This document shows, one piece after another, positions 29,667 to 38,177 of a stretch of DNA of 39,223 nucleotides. The notes under the pieces are model-generated. The model saw nothing but the letters and a program-made list of their open reading frames with translations. It was not told the DNA's origin and made no database searches. A program made the position numbers and the translations under genes. Source of the stretch: Selenomonadales bacterium (GTDB lineage: Bacteria; Bacillota; UBA994); contig JAGXRZ010000046.1 in NCBI GenBank assembly GCA_018335585.1, forward strand, positions 75,832 to 115,054, given 5' to 3'. Every line of letters begins with the position of its first letter. Position 1 is the stretch's first letter.

Positions 29667-31460
29667 GTGAGCGAACGCACCTTAACCTTAATGACAGGCA
29701 ACGAAGCGGTAGCACGGGGCTTCTGGGAAGCTGGCGGCGTAGTGGCTGCGAGCTACCCCGGGTCGCCGACAGTGGAGATTATGGAACGCCTCAAGGAACA
29801 CGAGGACATTCATGCAGAGTGGGCTATGAACGAAAAGGTAGCGCTAGAGATTGCCATCGGCGGCAGTTTTGCGGGCGCGCGCAGCATGGCCTCCATGAAG
29901 CATGTCGGCATCAACATTGCCGCCGACCCCTTTATGACGTTTACCCAGATTCGCACCAAAGGCGGGTTCGTCTTGGTGGTAGGCGACGACCCGGGGCTGT
30001 CGAGTTCTCAAAACGAGCAAGACAGCAGGTTTTTCGCGAAGTTTGCCAACTGCGCCTTACTTGAACCAAGTACGGCGCAGGAAGTAAAGGACTTTATAGG
30101 TGAGGCTCTTGCCATTAGCGAAGAGTTTGGCATGCCGGCAATCGTTAAGCTGACCAGCACGCTCTGTCATAGTCGCGGCGAGGTCGAGCTAAGCGAACGC
30201 AAGCCGCCGCAGATTGAGGGGTTTGTGCCGGACCAGTCCCGCTACTGCATGCTGCCTCCCTATGCCAATGTACAACAGCACTTTATGCAGGAACGCCTAG
30301 CGAAACTGCGCACACACGGGAACGCCAGCCCTCTTAACCGCTATGAGGATAGCGGGCGGCGTGACGCACTGGTTATTACGGCGGGGCTCACGTACGAGTA
30401 CCTGCGTGAGATTAACCCCAACGTCAGCGTCCTTAAGCTCGGGTTGACGTATCCTTTGCCGGTGGAGCTAATTAAAGAAGTAGCGGCAGGGTACGACAGA
30501 GTACTGGTAATTGAGGAATTGATGCCGTTTATGGAGGAACAGCTACTGGCGCATGGCCTTACAGTGGAGGGGAAGAAGTACTTCTCCTTTACAGGTGAGC
30601 TAAACTCAGACCGCATTCGGGAGGGGCTGGTTAAAGCCGGGGTTATGGCGCCGCTTGAGATTAGCGCAGAAGTCGCACCCGCGGTTCCTAGGCGCACTCC
30701 TATGCTCTGCGCGGGGTGCCCGCACCGCCCCGTATTTCACATTCTACAGAAAGCCAAGGCGACGGTAATCGGCGACATCGGCTGCTATTCTCTGGGCATT
30801 CTTGAACCCTTTGAAGTGCTGAAGACAAATCTTAGCATGGGCGCGTCGCTCGGCATTATCCAGGGCATGGCGAAGGCCCATAAGACGGCCGGCAAAGCGA
30901 AACCATTAGTTGCGGTTATAGGTGACGGGACTTTCTTTCACTCGGGGTTAAGCGGCTTCGCCGACATCGCCAATACCAAAGACAATATTACCGTGGTGGT
31001 GTTAGATAACCGCACCACTGCTATGACCGGTGGGCAGATTACTCCGACCACCGGGGAACTTACCGGCGAGGCGAGCCACATCATCAGCATCCCCGCTGTG
31101 CTTAAGTCCTTTGGCATTAACGATGTGACGGTGGCAGACCAGTTTGAGCACAGTAAGACTCGCTCCGTAATTGTTGAAGCCATAAAGCGCGAAGGTCTGT
31201 CGGTAGTAGTGGTTACCCGTCCCTGCGCCCTAAACTTCCGCATTCGGGAGCCACACTACTATGTCGACCGCGAAATCTGCATCAGCTGCAGGAGTTGCAT
31301 CGGCGTGAACTGTCCCCCCATCTCCATGCAGGTCTACGAGGGGTACGACAAGAAAAACTCCTATATCAACCCGGAGATGTGCGTGGGTTGCTCGGTGTGT
31401 TCGCAGGTTTGCCCGGTTAAGGCCATTAAAAAGTCCTCGCAGGCAGGTGTCGAGGAATGA
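29667..31460 (+). CDS. iorA: Indolepyruvate:ferredoxin oxidoreductase, alpha subunit
   Basis: This thiamine-diphosphate enzyme oxidatively decarboxylates aryl 2-oxoacids to acyl-CoA while reducing ferredoxin. The pyrimidine domain begins with LMTGNEAVARGFWEAGG and SYPGSPT. The TPP-binding domain has the GDGTFFHSGLSGFADIAN motif, and a C-terminal 2x[4Fe-4S] ferredoxin domain has CISCRSCIGVNCP and CVGCSVCSQVCP. GTG 29667 lies seven bases behind GGAGG and is favoured over ATG 29661, which nearly abuts it. The stop overlaps iorB by four bases. Confidence 0.95.
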   Translation: MSERTLTLMTGNEAVARGFWEAGGVVAASYPGSPTVEIMERLKEHEDIHAEWAMNEKVALEIAIGGSFAGARSMASMKHVGINIAADPFMTFTQIRTKGGFVLVVGDDPGLSSSQNEQDSRFFAKFANCALLEPSTAQEVKDFIGEALAISEEFGMPAIVKLTSTLCHSRGEVELSERKPPQIEGFVPDQSRYCMLPPYANVQQHFMQERLAKLRTHGNASPLNRYEDSGRRDALVITAGLTYEYLREINPNVSVLKLGLTYPLPVELIKEVAAGYDRVLVIEELMPFMEEQLLAHGLTVEGKKYFSFTGELNSDRIREGLVKAGVMAPLEISAEVAPAVPRRTPMLCAGCPHRPVFHILQKAKATVIGDIGCYSLGILEPFEVLKTNLSMGASLGIIQGMAKAHKTAGKAKPLVAVIGDGTFFHSGLSGFADIANTKDNITVVVLDNRTTAMTGGQITPTTGELTGEASHIISIPAVLKSFGINDVTVADQFEHSKTRSVIVEAIKREGLSVVVVTRPCALNFRIREPHYYVDREICISCRSCIGVNCPPISMQVYEGYDKKNSYINPEMCVGCSVCSQVCPVKAIKKSSQAGVEE

Positions 31461-32029
31461 AAACCACCAATATATTGATTGCCGGCGTTGGTGGTCAAGG
31501 GCTGGTGCTGGCCACCCGCATTATAGCTGGGGTCGCCTATAAGGCTGGTTTCCAGGTGAAAACGAGTGACGTCATTGGCTTGTCGCAGCGGGGAGGTATG
31601 GTTTGGGGGAGTGTGCGCTTTGGCGACGTCCACTCTCCGCTGATTCCGCGCGGCCAGGGAGACTTCCTGCTCGCCCTAGAGGACCTCGAAGGCCTCAGAT
31701 GGGTAGAGCTTATGAAACCCGGAGCCGTGATCATCACCGGCAAGGAGGAGATACTCCCTAACCGCGTGCTAATCGAAAAAGAGGAGTATCCCAAAGACAT
31801 TACCGGCAAGTTGACTGAACTTGGGTTTAGCGTGCAAACGCTCGATGCTAAGGCTATTGCCCGGGAAATTGGCAATTTGAGGCTTGCCAACACCGTGCTG
31901 CTTGGGAGTCTCTCACGCCACCTGCCCTTTGCCGCGGAGCTGTGGGCAGAAGTCTTACGCGAAAGTGTGCCTTCGCACACCATTGAGCAGAACTTGCTGG
32001 CGTTTCAGAAAGGGATGTCTCCGTCTTAA
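31457..32029 (+). CDS. iorB: Indolepyruvate:ferredoxin oxidoreductase, beta subunit
   Basis: This is the gamma-type domain partner of IorA. It opens with LIAGVGGQGLVLATRIIAG, the signature of the catalytic gamma/beta subunits of 2-oxoacid oxidoreductases, followed by SDVIGLSQRGGMVWGSVRFG. Its 190 residues are normal. The ATG overlaps the iorA stop (ATGA), so the two are translated together. It ends two bases from the convergent DUF2085 gene. Confidence 0.95.
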   Translation: MKTTNILIAGVGGQGLVLATRIIAGVAYKAGFQVKTSDVIGLSQRGGMVWGSVRFGDVHSPLIPRGQGDFLLALEDLEGLRWVELMKPGAVIITGKEEILPNRVLIEKEEYPKDITGKLTELGFSVQTLDAKAIAREIGNLRLANTVLLGSLSRHLPFAAELWAEVLRESVPSHTIEQNLLAFQKGMSPS

Positions 32030-32031
32030 AA

Positions 32032-32385
32032 TCAACGCAACCACCCTAGTTCAATCACCACCTGAGCGAGGTATCGCCCGCCGATAACCACTAGGCCGGA
32101 CTGACCCACCCCAGAGAGAAGTCCTGTAATGACCCGTAAAGTGTTGTTGCTTTCCCGCCACCCCCTGTACTGCGTATAGCCGTCAAGAAGAGCGGGCAGC
32201 TGCATACCTAGGCAAATTAAGACGCCAATCTCAACCAAGTTAAGCAGCATTAAGGGATAAGCTAGGTAGCCAAGTAGCATGCCGGTACACCTAGCGCAGA
32301 CAGGGAGTTGCTTGCCCCTAAAGAACAGCGAGCGGTCGCTCCGCCGATGACAGTGAAGCAAAAGGGACGGAGCCTTTTGCTTCAC
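32032..32385 (-). CDS. DUF2085 family membrane protein
   Basis: This small protein of 117 residues has the DUF2085 signature LHCHRRSDRSLFFRGKQLPVCARCTGMLLGY, shown in part by CHRRSDRSLF and PVCARCTGM, followed by two or three membrane helices. Function is unknown; the conserved His/Cys cluster suggests metal binding. The GTG start and first eleven codons lie inside a perfect hairpin repeat, and the GTG overlaps the stop of the upstream hydrolase gene (GTGA). The true ancestral start may therefore have been replaced by the repeat. Confidence 0.83.
   Translation of the reverse strand: MKQKAPSLLLHCHRRSDRSLFFRGKQLPVCARCTGMLLGYLAYPLMLLNLVEIGVLICLGMQLPALLDGYTQYRGWRESNNTLRVITGLLSGVGQSGLVVIGGRYLAQVVIELGWLR
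32353..32385 (+). repeat. Perfect 13-bp hairpin repeat with GGGACGG core
   Basis: GTGAAGCAAAAGG (32353-32365) and CCTTTTGCTTCAC (32373-32385) are perfect inverse copies around a GACGGAG loop. Related sequences with the AAAAGGGACGG core occur at 27749-27780 and 33430-33471, and a reversed core near 33487-33497. Here it spans the junction of two coding regions. Confidence 0.85.
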
Positions 32386-33476
32386 TTGCGTGTGCTCTGC
32401 TCGCGCTGAACGAGCATCAATATGTCTATAAGCAGCCTAAAGCTCGTGGCCATGTCCTTGGTGTTTCCCACATTTAGGACGTAGGTCGCTTGGGAAGCAT
32501 GATCATACCACGCATGCACACCGGTAACGCCTAGATGCCCGCGCAGTCTAGGCAATCTGTTCAGTAGGAAAAAGAACTCGCCAAAGCGCACTTCCATCAT
32601 GCCTAGGCCGTAATGTAGCCCTTGGCGGTAGCGATGGGTGAAGCTCGCCATGGCGGCAAGCGATGTACCTCTGATGTAATGGCCGTGCTGCAAATGACCG
32701 AGAAACTTAAGCAGGTCTCCGGCGGTAGTAGACAACCCTCCGCCTGAGAAGTCGCAACTGAGGCTAGTATATGTGTGGACATCGACACCGTTGACAAAGA
32801 GCGGGGCTAAGGCCGACTGGTCGAAGCCCTCGCCGTAAAAACACAACGTTGTCTGCGTCATGCCGGCTGGGGTAAATATGTAGGTCTTAAGCGCCGAGTG
32901 AAAAGGCATTTGGTATACTGCCTCAACTAACAGGCCTAGTAGCACATAGCCGGTATCTGAGTACAAGAACTTTTGTCCCGGGGCGGCAATGGCGCTTTGC
33001 CGGGTCCGAGTGAAATCTAGGAGGTCGCCTGGTTTCCAGAAGACATTTGGTTGCTTGATGACTTCGTCCACAAACGAGGCTCCGTCAAACGTCTTACTCT
33101 CAAAATAGTCGTTTACGCCGGACATATGGCCTAACAGCTGCCGCACTGTCACGTCGTCTTGATAATCCTGCCCCTTAAAAACACACAAGCGGTCTAGCAT
33201 ACCTGGCTCTAGGATGGGCCTAACTTTGCTGTCAAGACTAAGCCTACCCTGCTCGATAGCCATAAAGACTAACGTAGCGGTCATCAATTTGCCGACGCTT
33301 GCGCTGTGAAAACGCTGCTCGGGCACCGTGCTGGAAAAGCTATAGCTCAGATCTAGCTCCGGGTTGTGCATGGCAAATTGCAGTGTCTTTGCTCGCTTAG
33401 CTGCCTTCTGTAACATGGCATCGAGGCGCCCGACTAACAAAGCAGAACAAAAGGGACGGTTCTTCTTGTAAATCAT
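32382..33476 (-). CDS. Beta-lactamase-fold serine hydrolase (class C / penicillin-binding-protein-like)
   Basis: The 364-residue protein has the active-site SxxK (SASVGKLMTA), a YSDTGY in the position of the YxN motif, GGLSTTAGDLLKFL and a GHLGVTG that matches the third HxG/KTG element. No signal peptide is evident, so it is probably a cytosolic esterase- or peptidase-like member; the substrate is unknown. The N-terminal codons (NRPFCSALLVG) are encoded by a copy of the GGGACGG repeat, so the true start could be lower, for example near MLQKAAKR. It overlaps the DUF2085 gene by four bases. Confidence 0.85.
   Translation of the reverse strand: MIYKKNRPFCSALLVGRLDAMLQKAAKRAKTLQFAMHNPELDLSYSFSSTVPEQRFHSASVGKLMTATLVFMAIEQGRLSLDSKVRPILEPGMLDRLCVFKGQDYQDDVTVRQLLGHMSGVNDYFESKTFDGASFVDEVIKQPNVFWKPGDLLDFTRTRQSAIAAPGQKFLYSDTGYVLLGLLVEAVYQMPFHSALKTYIFTPAGMTQTTLCFYGEGFDQSALAPLFVNGVDVHTYTSLSCDFSGGGLSTTAGDLLKFLGHLQHGHYIRGTSLAAMASFTHRYRQGLHYGLGMMEVRFGEFFFLLNRLPRLRGHLGVTGVHAWYDHASQATYVLNVGNTKDMATSFRLLIDILMLVQREQSTRK
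33430..33471 (+). repeat. GGGACGG-core repeat at the 5' end of the serine hydrolase gene
   Basis: AGCAGAACAAAAGGGACGGTTCTTCTTGT forms an imperfect hairpin (AGAAC with GTTCT) around the same AAAAGGGACGG core as the 32353-32385 hairpin. A further AGGGACGGAG core lies on the minus strand at 33487-33497. Confidence 0.65.
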
Positions 33477-33497
33477 CTATGTCGCGCTCCTCCGTCC

Positions 33498-34259
33498 CTA
33501 TTCCGTCTCCTTGTTCCGCACGTACTTTAGGCTTACGCTGGGGTTGCTGGTGCGCGTGGAACGCAGTTCGAATTGCTTGAGCGAGGCCACAAAGGGCGTA
33601 AGCTTGTTGTAGCCATAATTGCGCGTATCAAAATCTGGGAAGCGCTTAGTTAGCACGTTCCCAAGCTCACCAAGATAGACCCACCCGTCTTCGTCGGAAA
33701 CCTCGGTGATAATGGTCTTGATGGCCAGAATGAGCTCGCTTTGCGGCGTCATTCTTAGTTTGGGTTCCTCGGCACTTGGCTGTCCCTTTTTCGCAGCATC
33801 GGGCGCGGTAGGCTTTGCCGTCGCCGGGGCTAGCACTTCGAGATACTTAAACTTTTCACACGACGAGATAAATGGCATCGGCGTTTTCTGCTCGCCCATA
33901 CCGATTACCAACATCCCTGCTTCACGCAAACGGGCCGCTAACCGCGTGAAGTCGCTGTCGCTTGACACAATGCAGAAGCCGTCCACGTTCTTGGAGTAAA
34001 GAATATCCATGGCGTCGATGATTAGCGCAGCATCTGTGGAGTTCTTTCCGGCAGTATAGCTGTACTGCTGAATCGGCGTAATCGAGTAATTAAGCAGCAC
34101 CGCCTTCCACGCAGCGAGCTGCGGCTTCGTCCAGTCGCCGTAAATGCGTTTATAGGTAGGTGTGCCGTGGTTAGAAATCTCGTCAATGATGGCCTTAATG
34201 TACTTTTCCGAAACGTTCTCGGCGTCGATGAGAACTGCTATCTTTTGCTCTTTACCCAT
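33498..34259 (-). CDS. NYN-domain (PIN-like) putative ribonuclease with C-terminal OST-HTH/LOTUS-like domain
   Basis: The N-terminal domain is of the LabA/DUF88 type: IAVLIDAENV, STDAALIIDAMDIL and SSDSDFTRLA supply the acidic residues of a PIN-like Mg2+ nuclease site. An Ala/Pro/Lys-rich linker (about 145-170) leads to a C-terminal winged helix (about 180-250) that resembles an OST-HTH RNA-binding domain. A role in RNA turnover is plausible but unproven. ATG 34259 with GGAG upstream gives 253 residues; an in-frame extension to 34343 exists but has weaker support. The gene is divergent from the M23 remnant. Confidence 0.87.
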   Translation of the reverse strand: MGKEQKIAVLIDAENVSEKYIKAIIDEISNHGTPTYKRIYGDWTKPQLAAWKAVLLNYSITPIQQYSYTAGKNSTDAALIIDAMDILYSKNVDGFCIVSSDSDFTRLAARLREAGMLVIGMGEQKTPMPFISSCEKFKYLEVLAPATAKPTAPDAAKKGQPSAEEPKLRMTPQSELILAIKTIITEVSDEDGWVYLGELGNVLTKRFPDFDTRNYGYNKLTPFVASLKQFELRSTRTSNPSVSLKYVRNKETE

Positions 34260-34435
34260 CTTCCCATCTCCAGTCTTATCTCTCGCTCTTAGTCCACTTC
34301 GACAGACCTGCTCAAAACCCTGCTCAGAAAATGGGGAGCGCACTCGCTTGGCCGAAATGGGCGCCCCCGGGGAAGGATGCCAACAGTTGCGCAGAACATG
34401 GTAGACAAAATCAACTTAAAGGAGCAGTTCTCTAG

Positions 34436-34922
34436 ATGAACGACGCTATAATTGTCGATTTTCCCCTGCGAGGGGAATGGGTCGCTCCCAATACCCCAGG
34501 CAGCAAAGTCCCCAGTCACGGCACCGACCAACTCGGTCAGCGATACGCCTTTGACTTCACTTAAGTTTGCCAAGCGCATCTCCCGCCGCGACCCAGAAAA
34601 CGCCGACCTGCATGACCTAGTGGGCAACTATGTCATACTCAAACATGAAGCCTGTTATTCATTTTATGCCCATTTACACCCTGAAACTGTGCAGGTCAAA
34701 GCGGGTGATAACATAACTGCCGGGCAGTTGTTAGGAAAAGTCGGGCACACCGGCAATTCCACGTCGCCGCACCTGCATTTTCAACTGATGGACAGCGCGA
34801 GCCTCATGCAGGCCAAAGGTCTACCCTGTGCATTTACCCACCTGGAGATTTACGCAGACGGCACATGGACAAAAGTTGATCGCGCGATTCCTGCAAGCGA
34901 CGCCCGCATTAGATACGTATAG
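34436..34922 (+). pseudogene. M23-family metallopeptidase, broken by deletion and frameshift
   Basis: The first 42 codons (34436-34564) read FPLRGEWVAPNTPG, VPSHGTDQLGQRYAFDF, the start of an M23 peptidase with its zinc-binding His and Asp, and then stop. The continuation lies in another frame from about 34566: LVGNYVILKH, YAHLHPETVQVKAGD, GQLLGKVGHTGNSTSPHLHF with the HxH zinc motif. Relative to intact relatives some 60-70 residues from the middle of the protein appear missing. Both halves are well preserved, so the decay looks recent. A shorter ORF from 34452 in the second frame lacks the first part and is unlikely to be active. Confidence 0.8.
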
Positions 34923-34933
34923 GGGGGCTATTC

Positions 34934-35476
34934 GTGTCAAGCCAGGAAATTATGGACGTTCTCAGGGCCCGTTTTGCTGCGAACGCAAAGCGTCACCTCG
35001 GGATTAAGTGGGAGCAAGTGCAAGCGAGACTTGACGCTAACCCCATGAAGCTAGGGTCTCTGCGTGAAATGGAAAGCACCGGCGGCGAGCCGGATGTGAT
35101 TGGTTGCGACCCGCAGACCGGTGCAGTAATCTTTTGCGATTGCTCGCCTGAGACTCCTTTAGGGCGCAGGAACAGCTGTTACGACCGCGCCGGGCAAGCA
35201 GAAAGGGAGAAGAAGGGCATCTTTCCCTCCGGAAACGCTGTCGACATGGCTGCGGCAATGGGCATCGAGCTGCTTACAGAAGAGGCGTATCATGAGCTAC
35301 AGCGCTTAGGGAGCTTTGACACGAAGACTTCTAGCTGGCTTAAGACGCCTGCCGAGGTACGCAAACTAGGTGGCGCTATCTTTGGTGACCGCCGCTTTGG
35401 CCGCGTCTTTATTTATCACAACGGTGCAGCTTCCTTCTACAGCGTACGCGGGTTTCGCGGCTCGCTGCGAGTCTAA
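34934..35476 (+). CDS. DUF4256 family protein
   Basis: The 180-residue soluble protein matches DUF4256: EMESTGGEPDVIG, FCDCSPETPLGRRNSCYDRAG, MGIELLTEEAYHELQRLGSFD, TSSWLKTPAEVRKLGGAIFGDRR, VFIYHNGA and RGFRGSLRV. Function is unknown; the many conserved Asp, Cys and Arg suggest an enzyme. AGGGGGG precedes the GTG start. It is eleven bases behind the M23 remnant and was probably co-transcribed with it. A strong hairpin follows. Confidence 0.9.
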   Translation: MSSQEIMDVLRARFAANAKRHLGIKWEQVQARLDANPMKLGSLREMESTGGEPDVIGCDPQTGAVIFCDCSPETPLGRRNSCYDRAGQAEREKKGIFPSGNAVDMAAAMGIELLTEEAYHELQRLGSFDTKTSSWLKTPAEVRKLGGAIFGDRRFGRVFIYHNGAASFYSVRGFRGSLRV

Positions 35477-35502
35477 TCTAATGGTTCAGCCCCTCCCCCC
35501 TT

Positions 35503-35532
35503 GCCCCCGCAGGAGAAGCACCTAGCGGGGGC
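35503..35532 (+). terminator. GC-rich hairpin after the DUF4256 gene
   Basis: GCCCCCGC pairs perfectly with GCGGGGGC around a 14-base loop. There is no U-tract downstream, so it may only pause transcription. It lies 26 bases past the DUF4256 stop. Confidence 0.45.
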
Positions 35533-35533
35533 G

Positions 35534-35555
35534 AATCTATGTAGTAGCATAGATT
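35534..35555 (+). promoter_or_regulatory. Second hairpin just before the MFS ribosome binding site
   Basis: AATCTATG and CATAGATT form a perfect 8-bp stem with loop TAGTAG, ending immediately before ACGGAGGGG. Being next to the ribosome binding site, it could control translation or be an operator for a dimeric regulator. Confidence 0.5.
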
Positions 35556-35570
35556 ACGGAGGGGAAGAAC

Positions 35571-36791
35571 ATTAGACACGATTGGACGCGCATAAGTATC
35601 GTTTTTGCCGGATTCCTACTCGCCTTTTTGGCAGGGGTAGCCTACGCTTGGGGGCCGATGGTAGTGCCATTGGTTGAGCGGTTTGATTGGACAACGGCTG
35701 AGGCAGCCCTGCCCTTTACTATCTTTTTCTTGGTGTTTGCTCTAGTAATGGTTCCCGCCGGCCGCCTGCAGGATACAATCGGCCCCCAGAAGACATGTCT
35801 ACTTGGGGCCGTGTTTATTTTGCTTGGGTTTGGTGGGGCGGCGTTGGTCGGGCGCTTTCCTTATCCGTGGTGGCTGTTCTTAACCTATGGCTTTACAGGC
35901 GGAATCGGCGCCGGCACTATTTATGCCTGTGTGGCTCCGCCCGTACGAAAATGGTTCCCGGACAGACCGGCTTTCGCTATCTCCTGCGCCGTAATGGGTG
36001 TTGGCCTGGCAGGCACGGTAGTTGCGCCACTTAAAGCCGAGCACTTACTGCCTGTCTATGGCATAGAAGGAACGCTGCTACTCATTGCCGTCATTGGTTT
36101 TGTTATGTGTCTTGTGGCCGCCGGGTTACTCCGTAACCCCGCCGAGAGCGTGCCGCGTGCAGGCAAGGCAAAGCAAGCCCAAAAAAGACAGGCCGCTACA
36201 CCGCTTGAGGCTAAGCCAAGTGACCTCTTACGGAACCCTCTGTTTTGGGTTATGTGGCTGGCGTTTGGCGTGGTTATCGCGGGTGGCATGCTCTGTGCGG
36301 CCCTTATCCCGCCTTTCGCCAGGTTAATTATGGGCCTTAGTGCCACCGAAGCCGCGGCGGCTGTGGCGATTTTCTCTGGCTTTAACGGATTTGGCAGACC
36401 GTTTGCCGGATACTTAAGCGATAAGTTCGGCACGGTCCTGGTGATGACCGTAAGCTTCTTGATACAAGCTGTGACGCTACTGCTGTTTAACGTTATTGCC
36501 GTAAACTTAGTGACGCTCTATATTGCCGCAGCACTCGTCGGCTGGGGCCTAGCAGTGGTTTTGGCTACCTTCCCGGCGCTGACCGCCGCGGCTTTTGGCA
36601 CCAAGCACCTTGGCGTTAACTACGGGTTAGTTTTTACCGGCTTGGCTTTTGGGGCCTTTATGCCGGCTGCGGGGGCTGCCATCTATGACGCCACCGGCAG
36701 CTTTACCCCCGCTTTCTTAAGCGCAGGTGTACTGGCTGCGGTCGGCGTAGTGCTCTGCCTGATTCTTAAGCACAAGTATAGGATGGCGTAG
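35571..36791 (+). CDS. MFS transporter, oxalate/formate antiporter (OFA)-like family
   Basis: About twelve membrane helices in two halves are joined by a polar basic loop (RAGKAKQAQKRQ). OFA-like features are GPMVVPL, FTIFFLVFALVMVPAGRLQD, GGIGAGTIYACVAPPVRKWFPDRPA and FNGFGRPFAGYLSDKFG. Members exchange small carboxylates; the substrate here is unknown. The first conventional start (TTG 35628) would remove most of helix 1. The frame extends up to ATT 35571, which lies eight bases behind GGAGG and gives a normal N-terminus (RHDWTRISIVFAGFLLAFLAG), so I place the start there, with some doubt. It converges with the XRE gene, 8 bases apart. Confidence 0.88.
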   Translation: MRHDWTRISIVFAGFLLAFLAGVAYAWGPMVVPLVERFDWTTAEAALPFTIFFLVFALVMVPAGRLQDTIGPQKTCLLGAVFILLGFGGAALVGRFPYPWWLFLTYGFTGGIGAGTIYACVAPPVRKWFPDRPAFAISCAVMGVGLAGTVVAPLKAEHLLPVYGIEGTLLLIAVIGFVMCLVAAGLLRNPAESVPRAGKAKQAQKRQAATPLEAKPSDLLRNPLFWVMWLAFGVVIAGGMLCAALIPPFARLIMGLSATEAAAAVAIFSGFNGFGRPFAGYLSDKFGTVLVMTVSFLIQAVTLLLFNVIAVNLVTLYIAAALVGWGLAVVLATFPALTAAAFGTKHLGVNYGLVFTGLAFGAFMPAAGAAIYDATGSFTPAFLSAGVLAAVGVVLCLILKHKYRMA

Positions 36792-36799
36792 ATCAACGG

Positions 36800-38068
36800 C
36801 TATTGCTGTGCATGCAATAAGTCGTACGCTTTACTAAGCATGCTGTATGCGGAATGCGTTTTCCCAGCGCGATTAAGCAATTTTGCCCCAAAACTGAGAA
36901 CATCCGCAGCGTCCTTCAGCCTTCCGATGCTACTAAAAGCTTCAGCAAATGATGCCGCAGATGCAGCAACATCACCATGCCCCCGCATAAGGCGGCACTT
37001 TTCTAAGGCCCATTCGCCTTTTACCCTATCCCAATCGTCTTTGGGAAACTCGGCCTCTTTCAGAAGGTGGTTCAGATCGAACTCAAGACTAGTCGTATCC
37101 CAGGAGGGCGCTGCCTCCACTGTAGTCAGGAGCATTTCCCGTAAAGCTTTGCATCTTAAACTCGCGGAGATACCCTTTGATGACGTGATTTGGTCAAGGG
37201 CTTCATTTGCCAACTCCTGTTCCCCAAGTTGTACTAGGCAAGCCATTGCCCCAATCAGTGCTTCGGCTTTTAGCTGCAGAAAGTTGTGTTGTTCGGCCAG
37301 GGCAACCGCCTGCCGCGAAGAAGCAAGCGCCATCTTCCATTGACCTTGGCGAAACAGGCAGCTGCTCTCACCCAGCAATGCACAAAGATGTGCCTCTGTT
37401 GTGACTAAGGCGCATGCCCTTGCCTGCTCAAAGTAATTGCGCGCCTCTTGTACAGTGCCCTTGGCAAAATATGCGCACCCAATCATGTAATATGCCAAGG
37501 CCAAGCACCTGTAATCGCTACTGCCTAAAGCTGTTGCGGCCTCCATGGCGAGGGAAATCGCTTGATCCATGTAACCACCCCGATACATTGTGGATGCCGC
37601 GCTGTATCTGCATTCCCACGCCTTCATTGAATTGCCTGCATTGACATATTCATTGGCGGCCACAGTGAAGTAGCTAACGGACTGAGCAATAGCCCCTCTG
37701 TCCTGATGCAATTCGCCCTGCAACTCGTAATACAGCGCCAGGACCGCCGCAGACATAGTCCTCGTGCCTGTACATTTAGCGCCTTCAAGGATGGACTGAG
37801 CTTCCGATACATTACCTAGAACCATATGCACCTTGGCCTGATTGAGACTAGCTTCGATCTGCTGCATGGCCACATCTACATGGTCAGCAATGAAGTGAGA
37901 CAGTGGTTGGCCCAACCGCTCTGCTAGTATCTGGAGATTGCCGGCCGACGGTGACACGCGGCCACTTTCTATGGCAGCGATGTATGAGCGCGACACAAGC
38001 CCTTTAGCTAAGTCGGCTTGGGTCATGCCGCACGCACGCCGAGCTTGCCTAATGCGTTCCCCAATCAT
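36800..38068 (-). CDS. XRE-family regulator with C-terminal TPR repeats
   Basis: The N-terminal helix-turn-helix (about 1-58: IGERIRQARRACGMTQADLA, SRSYIAAIESGR) precedes about 350 residues of helical TPR-like repeats, with Ala/Leu/Tyr patterns such as ALAYYMIGCAYFAKGTVQEA. The layout resembles peptide-sensing RRNPP-type regulators (PlcR/Rap-like) and other XRE-TPR proteins, so a cytosolic sensor of a peptide or partner protein is likely by analogy. ATG 38068 follows GGAGGTG and is preferred to an in-frame start at 38110, giving 422 residues. No small exported-peptide gene is obvious next to it. Confidence 0.87.
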   Translation of the reverse strand: MIGERIRQARRACGMTQADLAKGLVSRSYIAAIESGRVSPSAGNLQILAERLGQPLSHFIADHVDVAMQQIEASLNQAKVHMVLGNVSEAQSILEGAKCTGTRTMSAAVLALYYELQGELHQDRGAIAQSVSYFTVAANEYVNAGNSMKAWECRYSAASTMYRGGYMDQAISLAMEAATALGSSDYRCLALAYYMIGCAYFAKGTVQEARNYFEQARACALVTTEAHLCALLGESSCLFRQGQWKMALASSRQAVALAEQHNFLQLKAEALIGAMACLVQLGEQELANEALDQITSSKGISASLRCKALREMLLTTVEAAPSWDTTSLEFDLNHLLKEAEFPKDDWDRVKGEWALEKCRLMRGHGDVAASAASFAEAFSSIGRLKDAADVLSFGAKLLNRAGKTHSAYSMLSKAYDLLHAQQ

Positions 38069-38140
38069 AGGCGCACCTCCACGCGTAATCATAAACCGTT
38101 CTGTGCGCATGCCCTCAACACAGACACCGGCAAGCAGGAC

Positions 38141-38164
38141 AAGGACCCGCGAGCGCGAGTCCTT
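38141..38164 (-). terminator. Hairpin downstream of the 38.2 kb operon
   Basis: AAGGAC and GTCCTT enclose a second CGC/GCG pairing with one mismatch and a four-base loop. It lies 13 bases past the stop of the minus-strand gene ending at 38178. No T-run follows, so termination is uncertain. Confidence 0.4.
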
Positions 38165-38177
38165 ATGCCCCCCAACT

